Positions 21,845 to 33,084 of a stretch of 64,000 nt of DNA are shown here, in pieces. Positions within the stretch are counted from its first letter, which is position 1, and each line of letters opens with the position of its first letter. Position numbers and translations under genes: made by a program. Origin of the DNA: Mobilicoccus massiliensis (GTDB lineage Bacteria; Actinomycetota; Actinomycetes; Actinomycetales; Dermatophilaceae); the NCBI RefSeq assembly GCF_000826525.2, contig NZ_LN651328.1, positions 18,432 through 82,431 on the forward strand, written 5' to 3'. The notes under the pieces were generated by a model. It had not been told where the DNA came from. It saw only the letters and a list, made by a program, of their open reading frames with translations, and ran no database searches.

Positions 21845-22825
21845 ATGGCCGGCAACTCGTATCCGTACATCATCTTCGCGAAGGACGCCGAGGTCCTGCC
21901 CCAGCAGGTGCTCGCCGACCTCCTCACCGGGATGTTCCCGGGCGTCGAGGTCGAACGCGGCGAGATCAAGGCCGTCCTGCGCCTGCCCGACTACGCCTAC
22001 ACCTTCTGGTACGACGACGACGCCGAGGGCCTCGGCGACCGTTACGCCGACTTCGCCGCCCCGTTGCGGCGCAAGCGGGTCACGCGGTGCACGACGATGA
22101 TCGACGCCTCCGGCGAGGCCGACACCGACGGCCGGCACGCCGAGGACGTCGCCCGCGTCATGGCCGCGCTCGCCGAGCGCGAGGGGGTCTACGTGTTCTC
22201 CGAGGAGACCAAGCGGTTCCTCGCGATGGACTACGGCGACGAGGCCGCCGCGAGCACGGCCGGCGTGAGTGCCGGGGCCACGGCAGCCACGGGAGCCACG
22301 GCCTACGCCGACGACGACCAGGTGGGCACGGCGGCGCGGCACGGCGATCCGGCCGAGGCCGGCGTGGGTGGTGGAGCCGGTGCCGAGGACACGATGATCG
22401 CCGAGATCTCGGCGACCACCGACACGGCCGAGCAGGAGTTCGTCTCTCCGCTGGAGGGCAACCGCGAGCCCGAGGCCGACCTGCAGTCCACCGCCTCCTA
22501 CGCCCCGCACGCCGACCCCGCCCACAGCGAGGTCGTGCTCGAGGACGACGAGCAGTCCGGCGACTTCCCGCACACCGAGGAGCACCCCGTCGACCGCCCG
22601 ACGGCCGAGCACGCCCCCGACGAGGACCGCGCGGTGCGGGCCCCCGAGGCCGCGACGCAGGCCACCTCGGCCGACCGGCCCGCCGAGCCGTCGGAGCAGC
22701 CCGCCCCGGCGACGCCCACGGCACCCGCCGCTGCCGGAGCACCCGTCGAGCCGAGCCGCGGCGACGCCGAGAAGCACGAAGAGAAGCCGGGACTGCTCAA
22801 GCGGCTGTTCGGCCGCAAGCGCTGA
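21845..22825 (+). CDS. Uncharacterised acidic protein with basic C-terminal helix
   Basis: 326 residues, not recognised. Residues 1-120 look folded ([19 protein letters not shown] and [20 protein letters not shown] are notable). Residues about 130-305 are low-complexity, rich in Ala, Glu, Asp, Pro and Thr, and probably disordered. The last 15 residues, ending [11 protein letters not shown], are short, basic and amphipathic and could bind a membrane or the C-terminus of a partner. Start ATG 21845 has GGAAGG about 8 nt upstream. Diverges from icd. No operon partner. Confidence 0.7.
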   Translation: MAGNSYPYIIFAKDAEVLPQQVLADLLTGMFPGVEVERGEIKAVLRLPDYAYTFWYDDDAEGLGDRYADFAAPLRRKRVTRCTTMIDASGEADTDGRHAEDVARVMAALAEREGVYVFSEETKRFLAMDYGDEAAASTAGVSAGATAATGATAYADDDQVGTAARHGDPAEAGVGGGAGAEDTMIAEISATTDTAEQEFVSPLEGNREPEADLQSTASYAPHADPAHSEVVLEDDEQSGDFPHTEEHPVDRPTAEHAPDEDRAVRAPEAATQATSADRPAEPSEQPAPATPTAPAAAGAPVEPSRGDAEKHEEKPGLLKRLFGRKR

Positions 22826-23135
22826 TCGCAGCCGCCGGCGCGGCCACCTTCGGCCACGCCGGCGTGGGCCTCCGATCGGCTTCGAATCGGCCGCGAGTCG
22901 GCCTGGGATCGGCGTCGTAGGGGCGTCGAACGGGCGTCGCTGGAGCGTCCAACGGGCATCGGCCGTGTGGTGATCGTCAACACCACTCCCCAGGATCGAA
23001 ACACGCGCATTCTGTGGCGGTTTCGGCGTGCCCGCCGGTCGCGCACCGTCGGGGCGGGGTTGCCACTCCGGCGCCTCCGCCTGTCCTCCTACGGCAGTGG
23101 GCGCGCCATCACCCCGTACGGAATCAGGAGTTCTC
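22826..23135. other. Intergenic region before aqpZ
   Basis: 310 bp without a gene. Just after the acidic-protein stop is a possible hairpin (about 22836-22866, GGCGCGGCCA facing TCGGCCACGCC). Then come degenerate ATCGG/GTCGG-type short repeats (22870-22960). CAGGAG at 23125-23130 is the aqpZ ribosome-binding site. Confidence 0.4.
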
Positions 23136-25024
<1,889 letters not shown>

Positions 25025-25041
25025 GTCCCACTCATGCGCGC

Positions 25042-25080
25042 GACGGCGCCCGCCCGGATCGAATCCGGGCGGGCGCCGTC
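25042..25080. terminator. Bidirectional terminator between mdh and serine hydrolase
   Basis: Perfect 18-bp inverted repeat, arms 25042-25059 and 25063-25080, loop CGA. It lies between two convergent genes (stops at 25024 and 25097) and is followed by a short T-containing stretch. Very stable stem. Confidence 0.85.
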
Positions 25081-25096
25081 GTTCGTGAGGCCGAGG

Positions 25097-26344
25097 TCAG
25101 AACCGCAGCGAGCCGGTGCCGTCGCCCGATCGGCCCGGGCCGCCGGAGGTCGCGGGCTTCGTCGGGCAGGTCGTGCGGAACGCGGTGACGATGAAGTCGT
25201 CGATCGGCAACGGCGGGGCATCCTGCCGGTAGCTGCGCCCGGTCCACGCCATCGCGACCTTGCGGGTGCCGTCGGGCGAGGCGAACGCGACGGCCTGCGA
25301 GCCGAACCCGGCGCCGTCGTGACCGACGAGCCGGGCCGTCGAGCCGTCGGCGGCCGGGCAGGGGTCGGGGATCGTGTACAGGCCGTAGCCGTAGCCGTAC
25401 CGCGCCGCGGCGCCGGTGGGCGTCGACATGAGGTCGACGTACTTCTTGCCCACGAGCCGGCCACCGAGCAACGCGTCGTAGAACTTCGTCACGTCGTCGG
25501 CCTGCGCGTACACCGCCGCCGCGCCGGAGAAGATCGACTCGTCGACGGTGATGCGCACCGGCGCGCCATCCCAACGGCCGTAGTCGACGAGGGTGCGGCC
25601 ACGGGTGAGAGCGGAGTCCCCGAGCCACGACTGGTTCATCTTGGCCGGGGTGAAGATCCGCTGCTTCATGAGTTTCTCGATGGGCTGCCCGGTCTGCTTC
25701 TCGAGCATGAGCGACAACACGACGTAGCCGGTGTTGCTGTACGCCATGTCGGCGCCCGGTGCGAACAGCCAGTCGAGGGTGCGGGCGACGTCGACGATCT
25801 CGCGCTCGGTGTACGTGCGACCGACCACACGTCGGAGCAGGTCGGGAGTGATGTCCCAGAAGTCGCGGCCCTCCATGAGGGCCCAGATGGCGTCGGGCAT
25901 GCCCGAGGTGTGGTTGAGCAACTGGCCGACCGTCACGTCGCCGTGACCCGGGTACAGCCCGGGGAGGATGTCGTCGATCGTCGTGTCGATGGTCCAGTGC
26001 CCGGCCTCGATCTCCTGCATGGCGAGCGTCGCGGTCATCGCCTTGGTCACCGAGGAGAACCGGGCGCGATCCTGCGGCCCCGCGCGCAGCCCCTTCTCGA
26101 GATCGCGATAGCCCGCCGCCCCGACGCAGGAGGCTCCCGGCATCTCGACCGCGGCGACGACGCCCACGGCGCCGGCCGCGTGCACGGCGTCGACGGTCGG
26201 CTGCATCGCGGCTGCGAGCGGCCGGTCCTTCTTGGGCGCGGCGTCGGCGGGCGCGACCCCGGCCCCGGCGACGAGGGCCATCGCGGCGGCGGCCGTGAGC
26301 ACCGTGGCCAGACTTCGGCGGCTGACGGGACGAGTGGTGGTCAT
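25097..26344 (-). CDS. Secreted serine hydrolase, class C beta-lactamase fold
   Basis: 415 residues from ATG 26344. N-terminus carries a signal peptide with a twin-arginine-like VSRRSLAT (7-14) and cleavage near ADA at 33-35. Catalytic motifs of class C beta-lactamases and D,D-peptidases: S-x-x-K at 98-101 (SVTK), Y-S-N at 202-204, and HDG at 342-344 in place of KTG. Such proteins may be esterases, D-amino-acid peptidases or inactive binders, and the substrate cannot be inferred. A GTG 12 bp upstream is a possible alternative start. Convergent with mdh. Confidence 0.85.
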   Translation of the reverse strand: MTTTRPVSRRSLATVLTAAAAMALVAGAGVAPADAAPKKDRPLAAAMQPTVDAVHAAGAVGVVAAVEMPGASCVGAAGYRDLEKGLRAGPQDRARFSSVTKAMTATLAMQEIEAGHWTIDTTIDDILPGLYPGHGDVTVGQLLNHTSGMPDAIWALMEGRDFWDITPDLLRRVVGRTYTEREIVDVARTLDWLFAPGADMAYSNTGYVVLSLMLEKQTGQPIEKLMKQRIFTPAKMNQSWLGDSALTRGRTLVDYGRWDGAPVRITVDESIFSGAAAVYAQADDVTKFYDALLGGRLVGKKYVDLMSTPTGAAARYGYGYGLYTIPDPCPAADGSTARLVGHDGAGFGSQAVAFASPDGTRKVAMAWTGRSYRQDAPPLPIDDFIVTAFRTTCPTKPATSGGPGRSGDGTGSLRF

Positions 26345-26485
26345 GGCCGTTCTCACTTTCGACGCATCGGCGCGTCACCGGGGACCCAGTGAGGATTGGA
26401 TATCACCGCGTCGTCCGCCCCGGAAGGGTCATCTCAGAAACCGCCGCATCCCGGACATACCGGCGCGCTTCGCGTGCGTGCGTTC

Positions 26486-26546
26486 GCTCGAACAGGCGGT
26501 TTCGCCCGGGCTCCCGAGCCCTGCGCTCGGACAGGCCTTTCCACCG
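26486..26546 (+). repeat. Two direct copies of the GCTCGRACAGG repeat
   Basis: Copies at 26486-26507 (GCTCGAACAGGCGGTTTCGC...) and 26525-26546 (GCTCGGACAGGCCTTTCCAC...), 39 bp apart. Both resemble the first 22 bp of the 31-bp array unit at 10496. Intergenic, between the serine hydrolase start and the DUF3017 stop. Confidence 0.75.
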
Positions 26547-26581
26547 CGCGCCGGCTCGCGCCCGCGGCGGAGGGTCGGCGA

Positions 26582-26884
26582 TCAGGTGCCCTCGCGCAGG
26601 TGCACGAGAACGACCGCGAGCGCGACGGCAGCGGCGAGACCGGCGTGCATGATGACGTCCCGCCGGCGGCCCCGCACGTGCAGGCCGCCCACCTGGTCGT
26701 CGGGCAGCACGGCGCGCAGCACGGCGGCGAGCGCGAAACTCGCGGCCACGAGCAGCCCCCCGTCGAGCACTCGATCGCCGACGACGAGCCACGCCAGGCC
26801 CGCGCCCATGACGACGGCCCACGCCCACCACCCCGCGCCCAGTCGGATCAGGGGGCGAGGTGGCGGCGCGGTCGAGCTGCTCAC
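26582..26884 (-). CDS. DUF3017 small membrane protein
   Basis: 100 residues with three hydrophobic segments (about 15-35, 42-60, 78-96) separated by short charged loops (DDQVGGLHVRGRRRD). In Actinobacteria DUF3017 genes sit directly after folD, and that is the case here (46 bp after the folD stop, same strand). Function unknown; co-transcription with folD is likely. No catalytic motif seen. Confidence 0.8.
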   Translation of the reverse strand: MSSSTAPPPRPLIRLGAGWWAWAVVMGAGLAWLVVGDRVLDGGLLVAASFALAAVLRAVLPDDQVGGLHVRGRRRDVIMHAGLAAAVALAVVLVHLREGT

Positions 26885-26930
26885 GGGCCGATCATCGCAG
26901 GCGGGACCGGTGCTCGCGGGGAGGCCGCGC

Positions 26931-27785
26931 TCAGACCCGCTCGCCGGCCTGACGTTCGGCGACCTCGACGACGTTGGAGAGCAGCATCGCGCGCGTCATC
27001 GGCCCGACGCCCCCGGGGTTGGGCGTGAGCCAACCCGCGACCTCGGCCACGTCCTTGGCCACGTCGCCCGCGACCTTGCCCTCGCGACGTGAGACGCCCA
27101 CGTCGAGCACCGCGGCGCCGGGCTTGACCATGTCCTTGGTGATGATGTCGGGCACTCCCGCCGCCGCGACGACGATGTCGGCCTCGCGCACGTGCTTGGC
27201 GAGGTCCCTCGTACCGGTGTGGCACAGGGTCACGGTGGCGTTCTCGGACTTGCGGGTGAGCAGCAGGCCGAGCGGGCGACCCACGGTGAGCCCACGACCG
27301 ACGACGACGACCTCGGCTCCGGCGATCGGCACCTCGAACCGGCGGAGCAGCTCGACGATGCCCACCGGGGTGCACGGCAGCGGCGCCGGGCGGTTCATCA
27401 CGAGGCAGCCGAGGTTGAAGGGGTGCAGGCCGTCGACGTCCTTCGCAGGGTCGATGCGTGAGAGCAGCGCGAACTCGTCCAGTCCCGTGGGCTGCTGCAC
27501 GATGTAACCGGTGCATGCCGGGTCGGCGTTGAGCTCGTCGATGACCGCCTCGGCCTCGGCCTGGGTGGCGGTCGCAGGCAGATCCTTGCGGATGCTGTGG
27601 ATGCCGATCTCGGCGCAGTCCTTGTGCTTGGCGCCGACGTACCAACTGGAGGCGGGGTCGTCGCCGACCAGCACGGTCGCGAGTCCGGGCGTGATCCCCT
27701 TCTCCGCGAGCGATGCCACTCGGGCCTTCAACTCGGTCTTGATCTGCGCGAGTGTCGCCTTGCCGTCGAGAAGTTTCGCAGTCAC
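26931..27785 (-). CDS. folD: Methylenetetrahydrofolate dehydrogenase / cyclohydrolase
   Basis: 284 residues, GTG start. Bifunctional one-carbon enzyme converting 5,10-methylene-THF to 10-formyl-THF, the donor used by PurN and PurH, which are also in this window. Catalytic Tyr and Lys in [12 protein letters not shown] (Y49, K53), the KDVDG motif at 115-119 and the nucleotide-binding [11 protein letters not shown] at about 165-175 are all present. Full length. Followed by the DUF3017 gene. Confidence 0.95.
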   Translation of the reverse strand: MTAKLLDGKATLAQIKTELKARVASLAEKGITPGLATVLVGDDPASSWYVGAKHKDCAEIGIHSIRKDLPATATQAEAEAVIDELNADPACTGYIVQQPTGLDEFALLSRIDPAKDVDGLHPFNLGCLVMNRPAPLPCTPVGIVELLRRFEVPIAGAEVVVVGRGLTVGRPLGLLLTRKSENATVTLCHTGTRDLAKHVREADIVVAAAGVPDIITKDMVKPGAAVLDVGVSRREGKVAGDVAKDVAEVAGWLTPNPGGVGPMTRAMLLSNVVEVAERQAGERV

Positions 27786-27953
27786 CCCTTCATCCTGTCA
27801 CTCGCCTCCGACCCGGGTCAGGCACATCGAGGAAAGGAAGGACGCCGCCACCGCTGGAGGCACGATGGGTGTGCGCAAGTGTGCCGCGCCTCCGGAGGCG
27901 CCCGGTCGCTCACCACCGCCGACGCGGACGCGAGCGCCTGCGCGAGCCAGAGA

Positions 27954-27977
27954 CCGGCTGGAAGCGCCTGTTCGAGC
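27954..27977 (-). repeat. Single inverted copy of the GCTCGRACAGG repeat
   Basis: The complement reads GCTCGAACAGGCGCTTCCAG. It lies in the 249-bp divergent gap between folD and the lipoprotein gene; the rest of the gap shows no gene. Confidence 0.7.
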
Positions 27978-28022
27978 GAGGGACGTATTCTTCGGGCCTG
28001 GCCGGGGGCCGGGCGGGCTTTC

Positions 28023-28028
28023 TATCCT
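28023..28028 (+). promoter_or_regulatory. Putative leaderless -10 box of the lipoprotein gene
   Basis: TATCCT ends 6 nt before ATG 28035, with no Shine-Dalgarno between. Confidence 0.5.
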
Positions 28029-28034
28029 GGCGCT

Positions 28035-28886
28035 ATGAGCCGCCGACGTGGATCCGCCCTGTTCGCAGGCCTGTTCGGCGTCACCGTGCTCTCCGGCTGC
28101 GCGGGGCTGGGAGTCCCGGCGCCCGCCACGACCTCGGCCGGATCCGCGGCGCCGACGGCGGAGTCACCCGTAACGCAGTCCTCGTCGCCGGCCACCCCCG
28201 GCTCCGAATCATCCCCCACCGACGCAGCGCCTCCGACCCCCTCGTCCTCCGGCGCGACGGGCTCCGAGGTCCCCGACACCGTCGCGAGGATGACCGGCGG
28301 CAACGGCAGCGCGTTGCCTCTGCTCGTGCCGACCTCCGCGCTGCCGAGCGGATGGACCGCGACGCAGGCCCGCGACACCCGCGGCTACCGGATGACGGTG
28401 TGCGGGGTCGATCTCGAGCCCCACGAACCGGTCGACGGCGCCCAGCAGAACTGGCAGAAGGGCGCCGCCGGCCCCTACCTGCAGCAGAACGTGCGCGTGT
28501 ACCCCGACGCGACCGCCACCACCGTCGTCGCAGACCTCGCCGAGAAGGTCCCCGGGTGCAGGACCTACACGGCCAAGGACACCAAGGGCCAGAGCACCTT
28601 CACGGTCGAGAAGCTCACGCTGAAGGGGGCGCCCGCGGGCACGGTCGCGTGGCGGCAGCGGGTCGACGTCGTCGTTCCCGGCGCGGCGACCGCGGCTCCC
28701 TCCGGTACGGGCACCGGCACGAGCACGGGCGCACCCGCGACTCCGCCACCTGCGCAGACGGTCGAGGTGGTGCAGGACATCGCCGTGCGCCGGGTGGGCG
28801 CGGCCGTCGTCCTCATGAACGCCTACGCGGTCGACGGGCCCCCCGACGACGGCGTGCTCGTCACGGCGCTGACGAAGGCGGGCTGA
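28035..28886 (+). CDS. Putative lipoprotein
   Basis: 283 residues. Type II signal peptide: basic MSRRRG, hydrophobic stretch, lipobox L19-S-G-C22. A Ser/Thr/Pro linker (about 25-75) leads to a domain of about 200 residues with Cys in TVCGVD and VPGCRTY that could pair. A low-complexity insert of Gly, Thr and Ala interrupts it near 225-245. It resembles sensor-like or substrate-binding lipoproteins of Actinobacteria, but I cannot name a family. The 3' end overlaps the convergent transporter gene by 26 bp. Confidence 0.8.
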   Translation: MSRRRGSALFAGLFGVTVLSGCAGLGVPAPATTSAGSAAPTAESPVTQSSSPATPGSESSPTDAAPPTPSSSGATGSEVPDTVARMTGGNGSALPLLVPTSALPSGWTATQARDTRGYRMTVCGVDLEPHEPVDGAQQNWQKGAAGPYLQQNVRVYPDATATTVVADLAEKVPGCRTYTAKDTKGQSTFTVEKLTLKGAPAGTVAWRQRVDVVVPGAATAAPSGTGTGTSTGAPATPPPAQTVEVVQDIAVRRVGAAVVLMNAYAVDGPPDDGVLVTALTKAG

Positions 28887-29958
28887 CCACCCGCCCCGGC
28901 GAACTCGCCGACTCGGCGTGTTCACGCCGCCGGGCACGTCGGGCCGCCGCTGCCGCGAAGACCGCCGAGAGCAGCGTCACCGCGACCCCGACGAGGACGA
29001 GCGTCGGCACCTGCCCCTGCCCCGACGAGACGAGGTCGATGACGACTGCACCGATGAGCTGCCCGGCGAGGGTGAACAGGACGGCGAGCAGCACACCGAG
29101 GTGGTGCACGACGGTCGCGCCGATGGCGATGTAGACGATGCCGACGACGCCGCCCATCCACGCCCACGCGGGCGCGTCCAGCGTCATCGGTGCGCGCCAC
29201 GTGCCCTGCGCGAGTTGTGCGAGCGCGATGCCGAGCAGCAACGGCAACCCCCACGAGAAGTTGACCCACGTCGTCGCGAGCACCTGATCGGTGTGGCGGT
29301 TGACCCGGCCGTTGATCGCCTGCTGCACCGCCATGCCGGCGCCGGCGGCGACGGCGAACAGCACAGGGACGAGGATGACCCCGGAGCCGTCCGCCCCACG
29401 CCCGACCATCGCGATCGCGACGCCGACGAACGTGCCCAGTGCGCCGAGCACGCGGGCGAGTGTGACCGGCGCCTTGCCTGCCGGGCCGAGCCCCAGACCG
29501 TCGACGAGCATGGCGTTGAGAGTCTGGCCGCCGACGATGGCGATCGTGAACATCGCCACCCCGATCTGTGGGACCGACCACGTCTGGGCCGCGACGAAGA
29601 ACCCGCCGAACATGCCCCCGAGGAACTGCCACCACGTGAGGTGCTGCGCCCGATAGGCGCGGTAGGCGCTGCGCAGGCCCGCCCGGGCCGAGGGCAGCAG
29701 CAGACCGAGGGTCAGCAGCACCCAGCCGCTGCCGAACGACCACAGCGCGGCGTCGATCGGGGCGTGGAACACCTCGGCGAGCGTGCCGTTCACCCGTGAC
29801 TGCATGGCGCTGAGCGTGCCGGCGAGGAACGCGGCCACCGACGCGAGCAGGGCGGCCCGCCCGGTGGAGCGTGCGAGAGGAGTCTGGGCGTCTGCGGTGG
29901 GCTCCGACGATTCGCCGCCCGCCGCGCCCTGGGACACGTCACGGGGCTCAGTGCGCAA
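28861..29958 (-). CDS. DMT-family (DUF606/YdcZ-like) membrane transporter
   Basis: 365 residues with about ten hydrophobic helices in two similar halves. Residues like [15 protein letters not shown] in the first half recur as [14 protein letters not shown] in the second, the pattern of two DUF606 modules in one chain. The first 30 residues are hydrophilic and so is the C-terminal tail. Substrate unknown. ATG 29958 overlaps the end of purH by 11 bp on the same strand, so it is probably translated from the purN-purH message. A start further inside is possible. Confidence 0.85.
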   Translation of the reverse strand: MRTEPRDVSQGAAGGESSEPTADAQTPLARSTGRAALLASVAAFLAGTLSAMQSRVNGTLAEVFHAPIDAALWSFGSGWVLLTLGLLLPSARAGLRSAYRAYRAQHLTWWQFLGGMFGGFFVAAQTWSVPQIGVAMFTIAIVGGQTLNAMLVDGLGLGPAGKAPVTLARVLGALGTFVGVAIAMVGRGADGSGVILVPVLFAVAAGAGMAVQQAINGRVNRHTDQVLATTWVNFSWGLPLLLGIALAQLAQGTWRAPMTLDAPAWAWMGGVVGIVYIAIGATVVHHLGVLLAVLFTLAGQLIGAVVIDLVSSGQGQVPTLVLVGVAVTLLSAVFAAAAARRARRREHAESASSPGRVVSPPSSAP

Positions 29959-31597
29959 AATGACGGGCTCCGGTGAAGTACAGCGTCACACCGTGGGCAC
30001 GACAGAGCTCGATGGTCTCGTCGTCACGGATCGAACCGCCCGGGGCGACGATCGCACGCACCCCCGCGTCGACGAGGATCTGCGGGCCGTCGGAGAACGG
30101 GAAGAACGCATCGGAACTCGCGACCGCGCCCCGCGCCCGCGGCGCCCCGGCACGCTCGACGGCGAGCCGGCAGGAGTCGACCCGGTTGACCTGTCCCATG
30201 CCGATGCCGACCGAGGCGCCGTCGTTCGCGAGCAGGATCGCGTTGGACTTCGTGGCCCGCACCGCGCGCCAGGCGAACTCGAGATCGCGGATGGTCGCGG
30301 CGTCGGCCGGTTCTCCGGCGACGAGGGTCCACCGTTCGAACGCGTCGCCGTGACCCGCGGTGGGCTTGTCCTCGCTCGATTCCGCGATCTCGGCGTCGAT
30401 GCGGTCGACGGTCTGCACGAGCATCCCGCCACTGATCGGGCGGTACTCCAGCGCGTCGTCGTCGGCCGCCATCGCCGAGGCGTCGATCTCGAGCAGGCGG
30501 ATGTTCTTCTTGGCCGTGAGGATCTCGAGCGCCTCGGGCTCGAAACCGGGCGCGACGACGACCTCGGTGAAGATGTCCTTGACCGTCTCGGCCATCGCCG
30601 CCGTGACGCGGCGGTTGGTCGCGATGACCCCGCCGAACGCCGAGAGCGGGTCACACTCGTGCGCCCGCCGGTGCGCGACCGCGATGTCGTCGCCGGCGTT
30701 GGCGACCGCGATGCCACACGGGTTGTTGTGCTTGACGACGGCGCAGGTCGGAACGTCGCCGTGGTCGTACGCGGCGCGCAGGGCGGCGTCGGCGTCGACG
30801 TAATTGTTGTAGCTCATCGCCTTGCCGTGCAGCAGCGTCGCGTTCGCGATGCCCGAGCCCGCGCCGGCGTAGAGCGCCGCCTGCTGGTGGGGGTTCTCGC
30901 CGTAGCGCAGCGGCCGGACCCGCTCGTAGGCCAGGCCGAGGAACTGCGGGAATCCCGTGTCGTCGGTCGTGTCGACGTAGCCCGCGGCCATCCAGTCGGC
31001 GACCGCGACGTCGTAGGCCGCGGTGTGCGCGAACGCCGCTGCCGCGAGCCGCTTGCGGGCCTCGAGCGTGAACCCGCCGCCGCGTACGGCGTCGAGCGCG
31101 TCGGCGTACTGCGCCGGTGAGGTGAGCACCGCGACGCTCGGGTGGTTCTTCGCGGCCGCCCGCACCATCGACGGGCCGCCGATGTCGATCTGCTCGACGC
31201 ACTCGTCGGGGGTCGCGCCCGAGGCCACGGTCTCGCGGAACGGGTAGAGGTTGACGGCGACGAGCTCGAACGCTTCGACGCCGAGCTCGGCGAGCTGGGC
31301 GACGTGGTCGGGTTTGCGGGAGTCGGCGAGGATGCCGGCGTGCACCTTGGGGTGCAGGGTCTTGACGCGGCCTTCGAGGCACTCGGGGAACCCGGTGAGC
31401 TCCTCGACGCGGGTGACGGGCAGGCCGAGGTTCTCGATCGCCGCCGCCGATCCGCCGGTGGAGACGAGCGCGACCCCGGCCTCGTGCAGACCCCGGACGA
31501 GGTCCTCCAGGCCGGTCTTGTCGTAGACCGAGACGAGCGCGCGGCGCACCGGTCGGCGGCCCTCGTTCGACGTGGTGGCAGGGGTGGGTTCGGACAT
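29948..31597 (-). CDS. purH: Bifunctional AICAR formyltransferase / IMP cyclohydrolase
   Basis: 549 residues. Last two steps of IMP synthesis. The N-terminal IMP cyclohydrolase (MGS-like) domain begins [19 protein letters not shown]; the C-terminal AICAR transformylase domain has the Lys-His pair in [13 protein letters not shown] 31597 follows AGGAG by 6 nt and opens the conserved domain; the longer open frame upstream is non-coding. purN lies 232 bp upstream on the same strand and folD, supplying 10-formyl-THF, is nearby. Confidence 0.96.
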   Translation of the reverse strand: MSEPTPATTSNEGRRPVRRALVSVYDKTGLEDLVRGLHEAGVALVSTGGSAAAIENLGLPVTRVEELTGFPECLEGRVKTLHPKVHAGILADSRKPDHVAQLAELGVEAFELVAVNLYPFRETVASGATPDECVEQIDIGGPSMVRAAAKNHPSVAVLTSPAQYADALDAVRGGGFTLEARKRLAAAAFAHTAAYDVAVADWMAAGYVDTTDDTGFPQFLGLAYERVRPLRYGENPHQQAALYAGAGSGIANATLLHGKAMSYNNYVDADAALRAAYDHGDVPTCAVVKHNNPCGIAVANAGDDIAVAHRRAHECDPLSAFGGVIATNRRVTAAMAETVKDIFTEVVVAPGFEPEALEILTAKKNIRLLEIDASAMAADDDALEYRPISGGMLVQTVDRIDAEIAESSEDKPTAGHGDAFERWTLVAGEPADAATIRDLEFAWRAVRATKSNAILLANDGASVGIGMGQVNRVDSCRLAVERAGAPRARGAVASSDAFFPFSDGPQILVDAGVRAIVAPGGSIRDDETIELCRAHGVTLYFTGARHFAH

Positions 31598-31829
31598 CCT
31601 CGGCTCCTGGTGACGAGTTCGAACGGTTCTGCGGCACCCAGGCGGGCGATGCCGACGTGCTTCACTCCCCGGTGGTGGCCCACCCGCGCCAGTCGTGTGC
31701 GGCCAGCCTACCCACGACCGGCGCCGAGCTCCGGGCGGAGCAGACGCGCCCGAAGGTGACCGCGAGCACAGGCGATCCGAGGCGGAGCGACCTCGGGGGC
31801 GATCGGGGGCCGCTCGCCCCCTTCGACGG

Positions 31830-32438
31830 TCACCCGGTCGTGCCGAAACGCACCCGCCGGCCGTCGACGCTCCACCCGTCGCGGGCGAGGCGGGCGACGA
31901 CGTCGACGAGCATCGCGCGTTCCTCGACCTTGATGCGCTCGTGAAGGCTCTCCTCGGTGTCGTCGTCGAGCACTTCGACGCTGCGCTGGGCGACGATCGG
32001 ACCGGTGTCGACACCCGCGTCGACGAAGTGCGCCGTGCAGCCGGTGACGCGGACCCCGTAGGCGAGGGCGTCCGGAACCCCGTGCGCGCCGGGAAAACTC
32101 GGCAGCAGGGCCGGGTGGGTGTTGAGGACGCGGCCGTCGAAGCGGGTGAGGAACGCCGCGCCGAGGATCTTCATGAACCCGGCTCCGACGACGAGATCGG
32201 GCTCGTACGCGGCGACCGCGTCGGCGAGGGCGATGTCCCAGGCGAGGCGGTCGGGGTGGTCGCGGACGCTGAGCGCGAACGTCGGGATCCCGGCGCGCTC
32301 GGCGCGGGCGAGCCCCTCGATGCCGGCGCGGTCGGCACCGACGGCGACGATCTCCACGCCGCACGCCGGATCACGCGAGGCGTCGATCAACGCCTGCAGG
32401 TTGGTGCCGCTGCCGGAGACGAGGACGACGACGCGCAT
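31830..32438 (-). CDS. purN: Phosphoribosylglycinamide formyltransferase
   Basis: 202 residues from ATG 32438. Transfers formyl from 10-formyl-THF to GAR in purine synthesis. Catalytic residues N106, H108 and D144 fall at the same numbers as in E. coli PurN, within [13 protein letters not shown] and [16 protein letters not shown] at 9-17 binds the substrate phosphate. A TAGGGT hexamer 7 nt upstream favours ATG 32438 over the start three codons earlier. Order DUF6350-purN-purH is usual in Actinobacteria; here a 112-bp repeat array separates the first two. Confidence 0.95.
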   Translation of the reverse strand: MRVVVLVSGSGTNLQALIDASRDPACGVEIVAVGADRAGIEGLARAERAGIPTFALSVRDHPDRLAWDIALADAVAAYEPDLVVGAGFMKILGAAFLTRFDGRVLNTHPALLPSFPGAHGVPDALAYGVRVTGCTAHFVDAGVDTGPIVAQRSVEVLDDDTEESLHERIKVEERAMLVDVVARLARDGWSVDGRRVRFGTTG

Positions 32439-32445
32439 GAACCCC

Positions 32446-32451
32446 ACCCTA
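32446..32451 (-). promoter_or_regulatory. Putative leaderless -10 box of purN
   Basis: TAGGGT on the minus strand ends 7 nt before ATG 32438. The repeat array begins about 50 bp upstream of it. Confidence 0.5.
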
Positions 32452-32499
32452 CGGGCCGGCGATCAGGCTCGTTCCGCGTCCTCGTCGATGCCCGTGCCG

Positions 32500-33050
32500 C
32501 GTGGTCCATGCACGGGAAGCGCACGGTGGGCAGGCAGCAGACGACGTGCCCGGAGTGCGGAAGACGTGCATCGACGCCCATGCCCGCTTCCCGTCATCCG
32601 TGCACGCCTTGAGCCGGCCATGCACGGGAAGGGCCCAGCAGACACGCCACAGACGACGTGCCCGGAGTACCCAAGACGTGCATGGACGCCCATGGCCGTG
32701 TCACGTCATCCGTGCACGTCTCGAGCCGGTCGCGCACGGAAACTGCGCAGAGTGCATGCCACAGACGACGCGCCCGGAGTGCGGAAGACGTGCATCGACG
32801 CCCATGCCCGCCTCCCGTCATCCGTGCACGCCTTGCGCTGGCCGTGCACGAGAAGCGCCCAGTGAACACGCCGCAGACGACGCACCCGGAGTGCGGAAGA
32901 CGTGCATCGACGCCCGTGCCCGCTTCCCGTCATCCGTGCACGCCTTGCGCTGGCCGTGCAAGGAAACTGCGCAGAGCGCACGCCATCGACGCCATGCCCG
33001 GAGTACCGGAGGCGTGCAGGGACGTCCGTGTGCTGTCGACACGGTCGCGC
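32500..33050. repeat. 112-bp tandem repeat (minisatellite), about five copies
   Basis: The anchor CAGACGACGYGCCCGGAGT starts at 32538, 32650, 32762 and 32874, and a degenerate fifth copy follows at the same spacing (its CGGAGT at 32999 against 32887). The upstream partial unit also fits (CCATGCACGGGAAG at 32506 and 32618). Units are about 80-90 percent alike. The period leaves remainder 1 when divided by 3, so no frame is kept from unit to unit and the array is not coding. It fills most of the 646-bp gap between the DUF6350 gene stop and the purN start. Confidence 0.9.
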
Positions 33051-33084
33051 AACACCTGGGGTGGGGCTCCGGTGCGGGCGCGTG

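Noticed and set aside
25040..25082. tRNA-like GGATCGAATCC
   Set aside because: It is the loop region of a perfect 18-bp terminator hairpin; no cloverleaf can be drawn.
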